A DNA stretch of 64,000 bases, taken from assembly GCF_037190085.1 (NCBI RefSeq), contig NZ_JBBCJO010000005.1:868001-932000 (forward strand), read 5' to 3'. The notes beneath the pieces were generated by a model. That model did no database searches. It was not told where the DNA came from and saw nothing but the letters and a program-made list of their open reading frames with translations. The stretch is from Gemmatimonas aurantiaca. GTDB taxonomy: Bacteria > Gemmatimonadota > Gemmatimonadetes > Gemmatimonadales > Gemmatimonadaceae. The stretch's first letter is position 1. Each line of letters starts with the position of its first letter. Shown in pieces: positions 1 through 7,998 of the stretch. Made by a program: the position numbers and the translations under genes.

Positions 1-213
1 GCCATGCGCAATGCTGTCGATCTGTTCCGCGCGCACCTCTGCGGCCATCAGCGCATCGAGCACCCCCTGCGCACGATCGCCGGGGACACTCAGCACCTTG
101 CTGGTGACCACGGTGCCGTCGTCGTGCAATGCCGCCAGATCGGTGAAGGTGCCCCCAACATCGATCCCGACGGCCATCGACTCATGCATCGACCCGCGGA
201 CCATCTCACCCAT
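1..213 (-). CDS. Hydantoinase/oxoprolinase family protein, N-terminal fragment
   Basis: The gene runs off the left edge; 71 codons are visible. The product starts MGEMVRG and soon reads AVGIDVGGTFTDLAAL, the phosphate-binding ASKHA-like motif at the start of HyuA/5-oxoprolinase proteins, which use ATP to open hydantoin or oxoproline rings. Several in-frame ATGs (codons 1, 4, 9 and 13) precede the motif; codon 13 would give the usual short leader. The start lies 4 nt after the stop of the DUF4105 gene, so it is probably the last visible gene of the operon that begins at rimO. The substrate cannot be told from this fragment. Confidence 0.75.
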   Translation of the reverse strand, partial: MGEMVRGSMHESMAVGIDVGGTFTDLAALHDDGTVVTSKVLSVPGDRAQGVLDALMAAEVRAEQIDSIAHG

Positions 214-217
214 CGTA

Positions 218-1495
218 TCAGTTCCGGCCGGCGCGCGACAATGCAGACGGCACGGCGGGCGCGATCAGGGCCAGCATCAGGTGCACCGGCAGCACCACCA
301 GCATCACCACCATGCTGCCCTGCGCGAACATCGGCACATGCAGGAGCACCATGGCCAGTACGGCGAACACGGCGATGATGCGCGCCAGTGCCACTGCGGC
401 GCGCCCCACACGGGACGCATTGGTGCGCCAGGGCCAGCACGCCGCGGCCACCAGCAGCAGCGGATTGAGCGCGAGCAACGAGAGGTTGCTGCCCATATAC
501 GGCGCGTGTTTGGTGACGGTGGCCGCCAACAGCAGCGCCGTGCCAAGCACGCCGCCCACCGCATACCACGTCACGCCGAGCACGGAAAGCAGCGTGCCGC
601 CGGCCACACCGCGCACCAGAAACAACACCGCGGCAAACCCGAGTCCCAGCAGCGCCGCCGCCAGGAGACGTGTGGGAGCGACATCCGGCAGCGGTGTGCG
701 TTGCGCCGTGAAGATGACGGAATCGCTGCGGACCAGTCGATCGCCGCCCGCCGAGACCGACGCCAGGTGATGCGCCAGACGCTCGGGGAGAAACGACTCG
801 CCCCAGGCATCGAGATGCGCGTCGGCGTTGCGGCCCAGTGCAATCTCGATGCCCGCATAGACCGGAAGGTCACTGGCCGTGATGCGCGCCGTTTCATCGC
901 GCCAGGTGTGATGGCCTTCGGTGGTGGAGAAGGCGGTCTTCAGCGTGCCACCCAGTACCCAGTCGAGCGCATCCCGCACGCGGGTGGAGCAGTTGTCGCG
1001 ATAGTAGTCGTACCGGTAGTACTTGTTCTGTTCCTGCGCATTCCAGGCCAGGAAGTCGTACAGCGCGCCGCGCTGGGTGGGCGTCAGTGCGAGCACCTGA
1101 CGCCGGATCGTGCGATCCTCGCCGCGATAGGCCGCATTGAACTGATCGGTGCGATAACCGGCCATCCAGTACTTCGTGTCGCCGGTGAGAAAGCGGCCGA
1201 GGAAGTTCGGTTGATTGAAATCGAACATGCCCCAGTTGAACGCGACATCTTCGCCGGTGACGCTGTCGCGCATGGCCAGTGCAATGTGTCCGAATCGCTC
1301 GAACACGGCATCACCGGGGCCGTAGGTGTAGACCGTGAATTCGAGCGATTCGCCCCGCGTCGCGCGCGCGCTGTCGAGGGTGGCCGACGCGCCCGGTGGT
1401 GGGGGCGGCGGTGTGGCGGGCACATTGTCGACCGGCCCTGCTCCACAGCCCATCAGTCCCACCACGAATGCCACGAGAACAGACCGCGTGCGCAT
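218..1495 (-). CDS. DUF4105 (Lnb N-terminal periplasmic-like) membrane lipoprotein
   Basis: 425 residues. The N-terminus (MRTRSVLVAFVVGLMGCG) is a lipoprotein signal with lipobox LMGC, so Cys17 would be lipidated. A Pro-rich linker leads to a periplasmic domain at about residues 45-230 with FGHIALAM, FNWGMFDF, KYWMAGYR and a DNCSTRVRD motif. These are typical of the DUF4105/Lnb N-terminal domain, a papain-like fold in which the Cys of NCSTR is the likely nucleophile. Four to five hydrophobic segments fill residues 285-415. The gene begins 5 nt after the oxidoreductase stop and ends 4 nt before the hydantoinase gene, so it is in an operon. Its role is unknown; envelope processing is a guess. 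Confidence 0.8.
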   Translation of the reverse strand: MRTRSVLVAFVVGLMGCGAGPVDNVPATPPPPPPGASATLDSARATRGESLEFTVYTYGPGDAVFERFGHIALAMRDSVTGEDVAFNWGMFDFNQPNFLGRFLTGDTKYWMAGYRTDQFNAAYRGEDRTIRRQVLALTPTQRGALYDFLAWNAQEQNKYYRYDYYRDNCSTRVRDALDWVLGGTLKTAFSTTEGHHTWRDETARITASDLPVYAGIEIALGRNADAHLDAWGESFLPERLAHHLASVSAGGDRLVRSDSVIFTAQRTPLPDVAPTRLLAAALLGLGFAAVLFLVRGVAGGTLLSVLGVTWYAVGGVLGTALLLAATVTKHAPYMGSNLSLLALNPLLLVAAACWPWRTNASRVGRAAVALARIIAVFAVLAMVLLHVPMFAQGSMVVMLVVLPVHLMLALIAPAVPSALSRAGRN

Positions 1496-1500
1496 CGACG

Positions 1501-2505
1501 TCAGAAACGGATCTCCTTCCCATCGTCGGCGGCCTTGTAGATGGCGTCGACGATGCGCTGCAGGCGGACCTGTTCCGTGGGCGGTTCGTACTGCACCTCG
1601 CCACGGATCATGGCGAGGAAGTGCGCGATCTCCGCGCGATAGCTCTGCAGGAACGGGCTTTCGCGCGAAGCCGCTCCCGACGGCGACACATCGACGGCGC
1701 GTCCGTTGAGTTCCTTGGTGACCCGCAGCGGCGCCAGTCGGGCCGATCCCCGCGTGGCGTGCACCTCGAACCACCAGCGATCCTCGTCGCCCACACAGGC
1801 CCACGCCAGATCCATGATCAGCACGAGTCCGTTCTCGCATTCGAGGAACACCTGCATCGCATCCTCGACCGCGCCGGCGGCGCGCCCGCGGCGCATGCTC
1901 GACGTGACGCGCACCGGCGTGGGTTCATCGGCCAGCCACAGCGCGAGATCGAGCAGCGGAAAGCCCTGCTCGAGAAACACGCCACCACCCGATTCCGCAC
2001 GGCGATTGCGCCAGCCATCGGCGTTGCGCCGCACCTGCAGCGAGCCGGTGCGGATGGACGTCACCTGTCCGAGTTCCGCGTTGCGGATGAACTGATCGAG
2101 CGCCTGCACATCGGCCCGGAAGCGATGGTTGTGTCCAACCGCCAGCACCCGGTCGGCGCGCTGCGCCGCGGCGATGCACCGCTCCACACCACGTGGCGTG
2201 AGCGCGAGCGGACGTTCGCAGAGCACATGCAGTTTCTGCCGCAGCGCACTCAGCACATGCGGCTCGTGAAGATGATTGGGCGTGGCGATGACGACCGCGT
2301 CGAGTTCGTCGCTGTCGAGCAGCTCTTCGAAATCCGTGAAGACATCGGGCACGCCGAACCGATCGGCCAGCGCCCGCGCCTTCGCGCCATCGTTGTCACA
2401 CAGCGCGACGAGCGAAGCACCGCGCAGCTTGGACAGAACCGGGATGTGCGTCAGCTGGGCGATCGCGCCCGTTCCGACCACGGCGATGCGAACGCCGTCC
2501 TTCAT
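1501..2505 (-). CDS. Gfo/Idh/MocA-family NAD(P)-dependent oxidoreductase
   Basis: 334 residues. A Rossmann fold opens with AVVGTGAIA (residues 8-16), followed by the ATPNHLH strand and the C-terminal Gfo/Idh/MocA sheet domain (GGGVFLEQGFPLLDL). Members oxidise or reduce sugars, inositols and related cyclic polyols. The usual EKP motif, whose Lys joins catalysis, reads CERP here (residues 96-99), so Lys is replaced by Arg98. The ATG has a good Shine-Dalgarno sequence (GGAGG, 5 nt upstream). It follows the SpoIID gene by 54 nt and precedes the DUF4105 gene by 5 nt. The substrate is unknown. Confidence 0.85.
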   Translation of the reverse strand: MKDGVRIAVVGTGAIAQLTHIPVLSKLRGASLVALCDNDGAKARALADRFGVPDVFTDFEELLDSDELDAVVIATPNHLHEPHVLSALRQKLHVLCERPLALTPRGVERCIAAAQRADRVLAVGHNHRFRADVQALDQFIRNAELGQVTSIRTGSLQVRRNADGWRNRRAESGGGVFLEQGFPLLDLALWLADEPTPVRVTSSMRRGRAAGAVEDAMQVFLECENGLVLIMDLAWACVGDEDRWWFEVHATRGSARLAPLRVTKELNGRAVDVSPSGAASRESPFLQSYRAEIAHFLAMIRGEVQYEPPTEQVRLQRIVDAIYKAADDGKEIRF

Positions 2506-2559
2506 TCAGCCTCCAGGGGTGTCGATGCGTCCGATCGGGTGCCGACCACCGGCAGTCGA

Positions 2560-3963
2560 TCAGTCCGCGAAGCCGACGACTGTCCCCGGATAGTAGTGGC
2601 GCAGGATGGCGCGGGCATCGATGCCGGCCCGTGCCCGGCCGATCGCTCCCCACTGACACATCCCCACCCCGTGGCCATTGCCAGCACCGCGCAACGTGAC
2701 AGCGGTGAGCTGCCCACGGGTACGCGATTCGCGGTCCACGGAAAAATACGTGCTGGCCAGAATCGCGCCACGCGCATCGCTCAGAACCGCACGGATATCA
2801 CGCGCGGGGACCGTCACCGTCCCGCGGTCCGTATGCAGCACCAGGGTGGCCGCACGACCGGACGGCGTGCGGGTGCCCACTTCGAGGCCTTGCACGGCCG
2901 CCGGACGGGGGTCCCGCGCACCGGCCGTCTGCAGGGCCCGCCGCACCACCTCACGCAGCCGCGAGGCGTCGAATTCCGCTTCCCAGTGATTCCGTGGCGA
3001 CAGATCGCAGTACGCGCGCCCCGTGCGCGGATCGATATCGTCCACCGGCTGCAGATAAGGCTCGTCACGCACATCCCGCCAGGCTTCACGCGGGCCGGCC
3101 GTGCGTCCGCCGCACGAGGAAAAATACGGCGCATCCACGATGAGTCCGCCATACCGCAGCACCAGCCCCGCCGTGGCGTCGATGGCCTGATTCACGACCG
3201 GATGTTCCACGTCCATGCCGGCATAGACCTGATGCTGCACACTGCCGGTCATGTGCCAGCCACGGGCCGGCTGCTGCGCTCCGTCGGTGGGGACGCGCAT
3301 GTAGCTGTAGCTGCGTGCCGCGATGGTCTGCGCCTCGATGGCCGCCAGATCCCCCGCCTGCCGCGTCCCGATCTCGATGGGCACGACCCCACGCAGATAG
3401 TCTTCGATCGGCACGCGGTTCACGACGAGAATGCCGGTGTCGGTGGGGGTGAAGATGAGCTCCCCACGATATCGCCGGTTGCCGAACCGCAGATGACTCT
3501 CTCCCGCCGCCGGACGGGCCACGAACGGCCCTTCACGCCACGGCGTGGCATCGTTGCCTTCGCCCGCGATGCGCAGCAGCCCGCCGCGCTGCTCCACCCG
3601 CCAGGGCTCACCGCCACTGCCACGCACGAGCGACGCACGCCCGCCCTGCTCCTCGATGACCCAGGCACCGGTGGCCGTCACCGCCGGTGCCGCGGCCTTT
3701 CCGTCGATCGCAATGAGCGCCAGACGGTCCCGATCGAGACGTCCCGATGCTTCACCCCGCACCAACGGCGCGTGACTGCCGGTCGGCGCGGGATTGGCCG
3801 GTGCCGATGGCCCTGCGGGTGCTGCCGGTCCTGCCGGCGACTGACGCGGGGCACACGCCACGGCGACTGCCATCGCGACGACCATTCCACCGAATGCGGT
3901 GGGCGCCAGCCATGGCATGACCGGTCGCGAACGACGGGGAGTGGCGGGCGATGGGGCGGACAT
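2560..3963 (-). CDS. SpoIID/LytB domain protein
   Basis: 467 residues. A basic N-terminus and one hydrophobic segment (about 21-36) end in AVAC, so this is either a lipoprotein (Cys37) or an anchored envelope protein. A Pro/Ala/Gly-rich linker follows. The SpoIID domain starts near residue 185 (PIEDYLRGVVPIEIG, then AIEAQTIAARSYSY) and ends with GNGHGVGMCQWGAIGRARAG, the signature of SpoIID/LytB proteins, which are peptidoglycan lytic transglycosylases or amidase activators. The organism shows no other sporulation gene here, so a general cell-wall role is likelier. It begins 8 nt after the hemL stop. A TAATTT box 5 nt before the ATG could be an internal promoter. Confidence 0.85.
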   Translation of the reverse strand: MSAPSPATPRRSRPVMPWLAPTAFGGMVVAMAVAVACAPRQSPAGPAAPAGPSAPANPAPTGSHAPLVRGEASGRLDRDRLALIAIDGKAAAPAVTATGAWVIEEQGGRASLVRGSGGEPWRVEQRGGLLRIAGEGNDATPWREGPFVARPAAGESHLRFGNRRYRGELIFTPTDTGILVVNRVPIEDYLRGVVPIEIGTRQAGDLAAIEAQTIAARSYSYMRVPTDGAQQPARGWHMTGSVQHQVYAGMDVEHPVVNQAIDATAGLVLRYGGLIVDAPYFSSCGGRTAGPREAWRDVRDEPYLQPVDDIDPRTGRAYCDLSPRNHWEAEFDASRLREVVRRALQTAGARDPRPAAVQGLEVGTRTPSGRAATLVLHTDRGTVTVPARDIRAVLSDARGAILASTYFSVDRESRTRGQLTAVTLRGAGNGHGVGMCQWGAIGRARAGIDARAILRHYYPGTVVGFAD

Positions 3964-3971
3964 GCGTGAAA

Positions 3972-5387
3972 TTATTTCGTGCCGGGGGGCGATGATGCGC
4001 CCGACGAGGCTGTGGACGCAGCGTTCGACGCAGCGTTCGACGCGACATTCGACGCGACATTCGATGATTCGCTCGGCGCTTCATTCAACGCCTCACCCAG
4101 CGCCTCGTCGAGTCGTGACAGGGTCTCGCCGATTTCCGCCGGCCCGTGCGCCGACGACATGAACGCCGCCTCGAACGCCGACGGCGCCAGACTCACGCCG
4201 CGTCGACGGGCGGCGTGGAAGAAACGCCGGAACAGTGCCACGTCCGACTGCTTCGCGTCCTCGAAACTCCGCACGTCGCCGTCGCGGAAGAAGAAGCCCC
4301 ACATGGAGCCCACGTGACGCGCGGACAGTGGCACCCCATGACGCGCGGCGATTGTGCGCAGGCCTTCCACGAGCGCGGCCGTCTGCTGCGTGATCCCGTC
4401 GTGCACCGAGCGGGTGAGCGCGCCCAGTGTGGCGGTGCCCGCGGCCATGGCCAACGGATTGCCGGACAACGTGCCCGCCTGATATACCGGCCCCGTTGGC
4501 GCGATGTGCTCCATGATGGTGCGGGAACCGCCGTACGCGGCCACGGGCAGACCACCACCGATCACTTTGCCCAGGGCGGTGAGATCGGGCGTCACGCCGA
4601 AGTACTCGGCGGCGCCCCCGAATGCGATACGGAATCCGGTCATGACTTCGTCAAAGACGAGCAACGCCCCCGTTTCGTCAGCGATCCGCCGCAGCCCCTG
4701 AATGAAGCCCGGCGCCGGCTCGATGAAGCCGCTGTTGCCGACGATGGGTTCGAGCATGATGGCCGCGAGCGGCACCTCACGCGCGATGCGCTCCACCGCC
4801 TCGAGGTCGTTGAAGGCACAGGTCAACGTGAGGCGGGCTAACCCCTCGGGCACACCCGGCGAATCGGGGAGTCCCAGTGTGGCCACACCGCTGCCGGCCC
4901 GGACGAGAAAGCTGTCGCCGTGCCCATGATAACAGCCGTCGAACTTGAGGAGATGTTCCCGCTTCGTGACGGCACGCGCCAGACGGGCAATGCTCATCGT
5001 GGCTTCGGTGCCGCTCGACGTGAACCGCACCATTTCGAGATGCGGCATGCGATCGGCAATCGCATCGGCCAGCACCACTTCACGCTCGGTGGGCATGCCG
5101 AAGCTCGTGCCGTCCTGCATGGCGCGCGCCACGGCCTCGAGCACCACGTCCGGCGCGTGACCGAGCACCAGCGGCCCCCACGACAGCACGTAGTCGATGT
5201 AGGCATTGCCGTCCACGTCCCATACCCGCGCGCCCTTGCCACGCGCGGCCACGAATGGCTCTCCCCCCACCCCACGAAACGCCCGCACCGGGGAATTCAC
5301 GCCCCCCGGAAAACGGGTGCGCGCCCGCGCCATGATCTCGGCGGAGCGCGCATGGGGCACCTGCGGATGATGCGACATCTCGGTCAT
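3972..5387 (-). CDS. hemL: Glutamate-1-semialdehyde 2,1-aminomutase
   Basis: 471 residues. This PLP enzyme converts glutamate-1-semialdehyde to 5-aminolevulinate in the C5 route of haem synthesis. Visible hallmarks are FPGGVNSPVRAF at the start, SSGTEATMSIARLAR, GCYHGHGDSFLV, LLVFDEVMTGFR and the PLP lysine Lys274 in ALGKVIGGGLP. The start lies 3 nt after the rimO stop, so the two are co-transcribed. The protein is longer than the usual 425-435 residues because of a Ser/Ala/Asn-rich tail (from about 435) with a four-residue unit repeated four times (residues 443-458). hemE and hemF lie 50 kb away in this window. Confidence 0.95.
   Translation of the reverse strand: MTEMSHHPQVPHARSAEIMARARTRFPGGVNSPVRAFRGVGGEPFVAARGKGARVWDVDGNAYIDYVLSWGPLVLGHAPDVVLEAVARAMQDGTSFGMPTEREVVLADAIADRMPHLEMVRFTSSGTEATMSIARLARAVTKREHLLKFDGCYHGHGDSFLVRAGSGVATLGLPDSPGVPEGLARLTLTCAFNDLEAVERIAREVPLAAIMLEPIVGNSGFIEPAPGFIQGLRRIADETGALLVFDEVMTGFRIAFGGAAEYFGVTPDLTALGKVIGGGLPVAAYGGSRTIMEHIAPTGPVYQAGTLSGNPLAMAAGTATLGALTRSVHDGITQQTAALVEGLRTIAARHGVPLSARHVGSMWGFFFRDGDVRSFEDAKQSDVALFRRFFHAARRRGVSLAPSAFEAAFMSSAHGPAEIGETLSRLDEALGEALNEAPSESSNVASNVASNAASNAASTASSGASSPPGTK
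4014..4061 (-). repeat. Tandem 12-bp repeat coding the hemL C-terminal tail
   Basis: Four 12-bp units (consensus on the + strand rcattcgacgcr, as two variant pairs) encode two copies each of Asn-Val-Ala-Ser and Asn-Ala-Ala-Ser. Adjacent units are near identical, as expected from slippage. The repeat keeps the reading frame and lies outside the conserved enzyme fold. Confidence 0.8.
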
Positions 5388-5390
5388 GAA

Positions 5391-6812
5391 TCAGCGTCCA
5401 AAGCTGCCCGCGGTGCCCCCATTCACTCCCACCAGGGGAAGCTGCCGCGAAGGTTTGACGAGCGTGGCCGAGGCGGGTGCGTCCACCACCCCCCGCAGCG
5501 TGGCGGCAAAATCATAGTCGTCGACCACGTGGTCGACCTGCACGTCGACGAAGGCGCCGGGAACGATGCGCGTGCTTCGCAATGCGTCCGGCACGGTGAC
5601 ATGCATCAGCCCATCGATGTCGTCGGCCTGCCAGGGCGCCCGGGCCACCCACACGTCCGGAGCATCCCCGCGACGTTCGACGAGCACCCGCGCATCGCGA
5701 CCGAGGAATCGTTCGTACCGCTCGGCGGTGATGGCGCGCTGCAACTCCTCGATGTGTTCCTTGCGTTCCTGCTTGATGGAGTCGGCCACGTCGTCGTCCA
5801 TGGCCCATGCGCGTGTGCCTTCCTGCGGCGAGTAGGTGAAGACGCCCACCCGATCGAACTGCATCTCCTCGAGGAAATCGCAGAGGATGGCAAAATCGTC
5901 TTCGGTCTCGCCGGGAAAGCCCACGATGACACTGGTGCGCACGGCCAGATCCGGCACGATCTCGCGATAGCGTGCCAGACGCTCACGGATGGTCTTCTGT
6001 CGTTCCGGTCGGCGCATGCGCGCCAGTACGGCATCGCTGCCATGCTGCATGGGCGTATCGAGCCAGCGCACGATGCGCGGGTTCGCCGCGATCACTTCCA
6101 GCAATCGCGGCGTGATGCCGGTGCTGTAGAGATACATGTTCCGGATCCACGGGATGCTCGTCTCACGCACCAGCGCTTCGAGCAACTCGGGCAGCGCGTT
6201 GCCGTCGCGGCGATCGCGTCCGTAGTGCGCCAGATCCTGCGCCACGAGATTGATCTCCCGCGCGCCCTGTGCTTCCAGCAACTGCGCCTCACGCACGAGT
6301 TCCTCGAGCGCGAACGAGCGATGTTTGCCGCGCATGAGCGGGATGGCGCAGAACGCACAGCCGTGATCGCAGCCTTCGGAGATCTTGAGGTAGCGCACAT
6401 GCGCGACGTCGCCGCTGAAGAGGCGCACGCCGGGGTGTTCCACCAGCGACCCGCCGATGAGTCCCCGCTCCACGAGTTCGGGCAGCAGCCGATCGGTTTC
6501 GGAGTTGCCCAGGAAGACATCCACCTCGGGCAGCGCCTCGAGGAGTTCGTCCTTGTGACGCTCCACCATGCAACCGATGGCGAAGACGGCCTTGCAGCTT
6601 CCCTCGTCCTTGAGGCGCGCGGCCTCCACGATGGCCTCGATGGACTCGGCCTTGGCCGCGTCGATGAAGCCGCAGGTGTTCACGACCACCACATCGGCGT
6701 CACGCAGATCCTGCACCGGCTCGGCGCCATGGGCGACCAGGTCGGCCAGATACCGCTCGGAGTCCACCGTGTTTTTGTCGCACCCGAGGGTGACCAGACC
6801 GAATTTGAGCAT
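5391..6812 (-). CDS. rimO: Ribosomal protein S12 methylthiotransferase
   Basis: 473 residues from ATG 6812. This radical-SAM enzyme adds a methylthio group to an Asp of ribosomal protein S12. An N-terminal UPF0004 domain carries three cluster cysteines (Cys11, Cys47, Cys81). The radical-SAM motif CxxxCxxC is at residues 148-155 (SEGCDHGCAFC), followed by PLMRGKHRS. A TRAM domain closes the protein. The TLGCDKNTVDSE opening and IPLMRG context separate it from MiaB. A longer in-frame start 11 codons upstream is possible but unneeded. A TATCAT box ends 6 nt before the chosen ATG. It is the first gene of the run leading into hemL. Confidence 0.93.
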   Translation of the reverse strand: MLKFGLVTLGCDKNTVDSERYLADLVAHGAEPVQDLRDADVVVVNTCGFIDAAKAESIEAIVEAARLKDEGSCKAVFAIGCMVERHKDELLEALPEVDVFLGNSETDRLLPELVERGLIGGSLVEHPGVRLFSGDVAHVRYLKISEGCDHGCAFCAIPLMRGKHRSFALEELVREAQLLEAQGAREINLVAQDLAHYGRDRRDGNALPELLEALVRETSIPWIRNMYLYSTGITPRLLEVIAANPRIVRWLDTPMQHGSDAVLARMRRPERQKTIRERLARYREIVPDLAVRTSVIVGFPGETEDDFAILCDFLEEMQFDRVGVFTYSPQEGTRAWAMDDDVADSIKQERKEHIEELQRAITAERYERFLGRDARVLVERRGDAPDVWVARAPWQADDIDGLMHVTVPDALRSTRIVPGAFVDVQVDHVVDDYDFAATLRGVVDAPASATLVKPSRQLPLVGVNGGTAGSFGR

Positions 6813-6818
6813 CCCTGA

Positions 6819-6824
6819 ATGATA
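6819..6824 (-). promoter_or_regulatory. TATCAT -10/-7 box upstream of rimO
   Basis: Read on the minus strand, TATCAT is followed by six bases (TCAGGG) and the rimO ATG. Transcription would start at or beside the start codon, giving a leaderless mRNA. No Shine-Dalgarno sequence lies at a normal distance. Confidence 0.45.
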
Positions 6825-7048
6825 ATGGAATCGGGGCGGTATCACCCCAGGTCCGGCAACCTCCTCCCTGACCAGCTCCGCCCTGCTTCCTCACCCGTGG
6901 TTCCCGGGATCATCCGTGCAGATATGGAGCGGAGCTCCACGATTGCGAGGGTGATTCAGCCCCTGCCCCTGGGCCTCTGTGAGGCGGGGCGAGGCGGCGA
7001 GACTCGGGCCGGACATCCAGCCTGGAGAAAGAACCGGGAGTCTGAAGG

Positions 7049-7063
7049 GCGCCCTGCGGGCGC
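7049..7063 (-). terminator. Hairpin downstream of the SnoaL-like gene (weak)
   Basis: Perfect inverted repeat GCGCCC-tgc-GGGCGC. No T-run follows on the minus strand, so it is only a possible terminator. It is the second of two hairpins after the SnoaL-like stop. Confidence 0.25.
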
Positions 7064-7080
7064 GATACCTGCACGATGAA

Positions 7081-7097
7081 CTGCCGGATACCGGCAG
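7081..7097 (-). terminator. Hairpin right after the SnoaL-like stop codon
   Basis: Perfect 7-bp arms CTGCCGG / CCGGCAG around a 3-nt loop, starting 2 nt past the stop codon of the SnoaL-like gene. On the minus strand it is followed by TTCATCG, a poor T tract. It may stop transcription or protect the 3' end. Confidence 0.4.
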
Positions 7098-7099
7098 GA

Positions 7100-7492
7100 T
7101 CAGTTCGAGCCTTCCCGATAACTCTCCCGTACGATTCGCCACCCATGTGGCGTGAACACCCATTCCGCCGAATAGTGTCCACGCTGCTCATGGACGCGGC
7201 CTTTGGCCGTCCAGCGCCCCACCCAATGCCCATACTCGCTGGCGCGCAGGGGCCCGTCGTGCACGATCACCCGCTCGGCCGTGCGCACATAGCCTCCGAA
7301 CCCCGGCTCCGCCATCTGCATCGCGAAGGCGTCACGGTTTGCGATACGACCGCGCAGAATCGGGCCACCGGCAACCGCGACTTCGATATCCTCATGCATG
7401 AACGACGCGGTCCGCTCCGCATCGTGCGCGGCGATGGCTTCGTTCGACTGCTGCCGCAGTGCGCGGATGTCCGCGGCGTGATCGCGCGTCAG
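7100..7492 (-). CDS. SnoaL/DUF4440-like small protein with an unusual start
   Basis: 130 residues if read from a CTG at 7490-7492. The protein sequence looks like a SnoaL/NTF2-like (DUF4440) fold: helix IRALRQQSNEAIAAHDAERTASFM, then strands ending SAEWVFTPHGWRIVRESY. The first in-frame ATG (7397-7399, 99 residues) would remove the conserved first helix. No ATG, GTG or TTG lies upstream in frame at a sensible distance. The CTG overlaps the yajQ stop as CTGA, the arrangement seen in translationally coupled pairs. The function is unknown; many relatives bind small ligands or act in ketosteroid-isomerase-like reactions. It is last in the rpoD-yajQ operon. Confidence 0.6.
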   Translation of the reverse strand: MTRDHAADIRALRQQSNEAIAAHDAERTASFMHEDIEVAVAGGPILRGRIANRDAFAMQMAEPGFGGYVRTAERVIVHDGPLRASEYGHWVGRWTAKGRVHEQRGHYSAEWVFTPHGWRIVRESYREGSN

Positions 7493-7989
7493 CGGTAATT
7501 CCCGAACTGCAACTCCACCCCGTAGTCGCCCTTGCGCAGCAGCGTGATCGCCTCCTGCAGCGCATCCTTGTCGGGGCTCGACACGCGGACCTGATCGCCC
7601 TGGATGCTGGCCGTGACTTTCTTGAGCTTCGCTTCCTTGATGGCCGCGCTCACCTTCTTCGCGGTGTCGCTGTCGAGCGCCATCTTGAGTTTGATGTCAC
7701 GACGCATGATCTCGCCGCCGCCGGGCTTGAGATCGGTGACCTCGAGATTCTTCACCGGCACACCACGCTTGACCAGCTTGCCGCGCAGCACGTCCAGCAG
7801 CGCCTCGGCGCGCATCTCCCCCTCGGCTTCGAGCTTGATGAGATTCTCGGCGCGCTTAAAATCGATGAGCACCTCCGATCCCTTGAAATCGAAACGCTGC
7901 GCCACTTCCTTCTGCGCCTGATTGACCGCGTTGTCGACTTCCTGCAGGTCACACCCGGTGGTGACGTCAAACGAATACGTCGATGCCAT
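7489..7989 (-). CDS. yajQ: YajQ family nucleotide-binding protein (UPF0234)
   Basis: 166 residues, the usual family length. It has the two tandem ferredoxin-like halves with TYSFDVTTGCDLQEVDNAVNQ, the RFDFKGS motif at about residue 32, PGGGEIMRRDIKLKM and KLKKVTASIQGDQVRVS. Members bind c-di-GMP or other nucleotides and influence transcription or phage and virulence traits in some bacteria. It starts 9 nt after the rpoD stop and overlaps the next gene, so it is co-transcribed with the main sigma factor. The diguanylate cyclase elsewhere in the window is a possible functional link, by inference only. Confidence 0.92.
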   Translation of the reverse strand: MASTYSFDVTTGCDLQEVDNAVNQAQKEVAQRFDFKGSEVLIDFKRAENLIKLEAEGEMRAEALLDVLRGKLVKRGVPVKNLEVTDLKPGGGEIMRRDIKLKMALDSDTAKKVSAAIKEAKLKKVTASIQGDQVRVSSPDKDALQEAITLLRKGDYGVELQFGNYR

Positions 7990-7998
7990 GACTGCCTG

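Noticed and set aside
1396..3969. An 857-codon open frame on the plus strand
   Set aside because: It is antisense to the oxidoreductase and SpoIID genes, whose protein motifs are clear, and it has no domain of its own.
4014..4061. A short-period repeat that could suggest a CRISPR array
   Set aside because: Units are 12 bp without spacers and encode an in-frame protein tail. No cas gene is present in the window.
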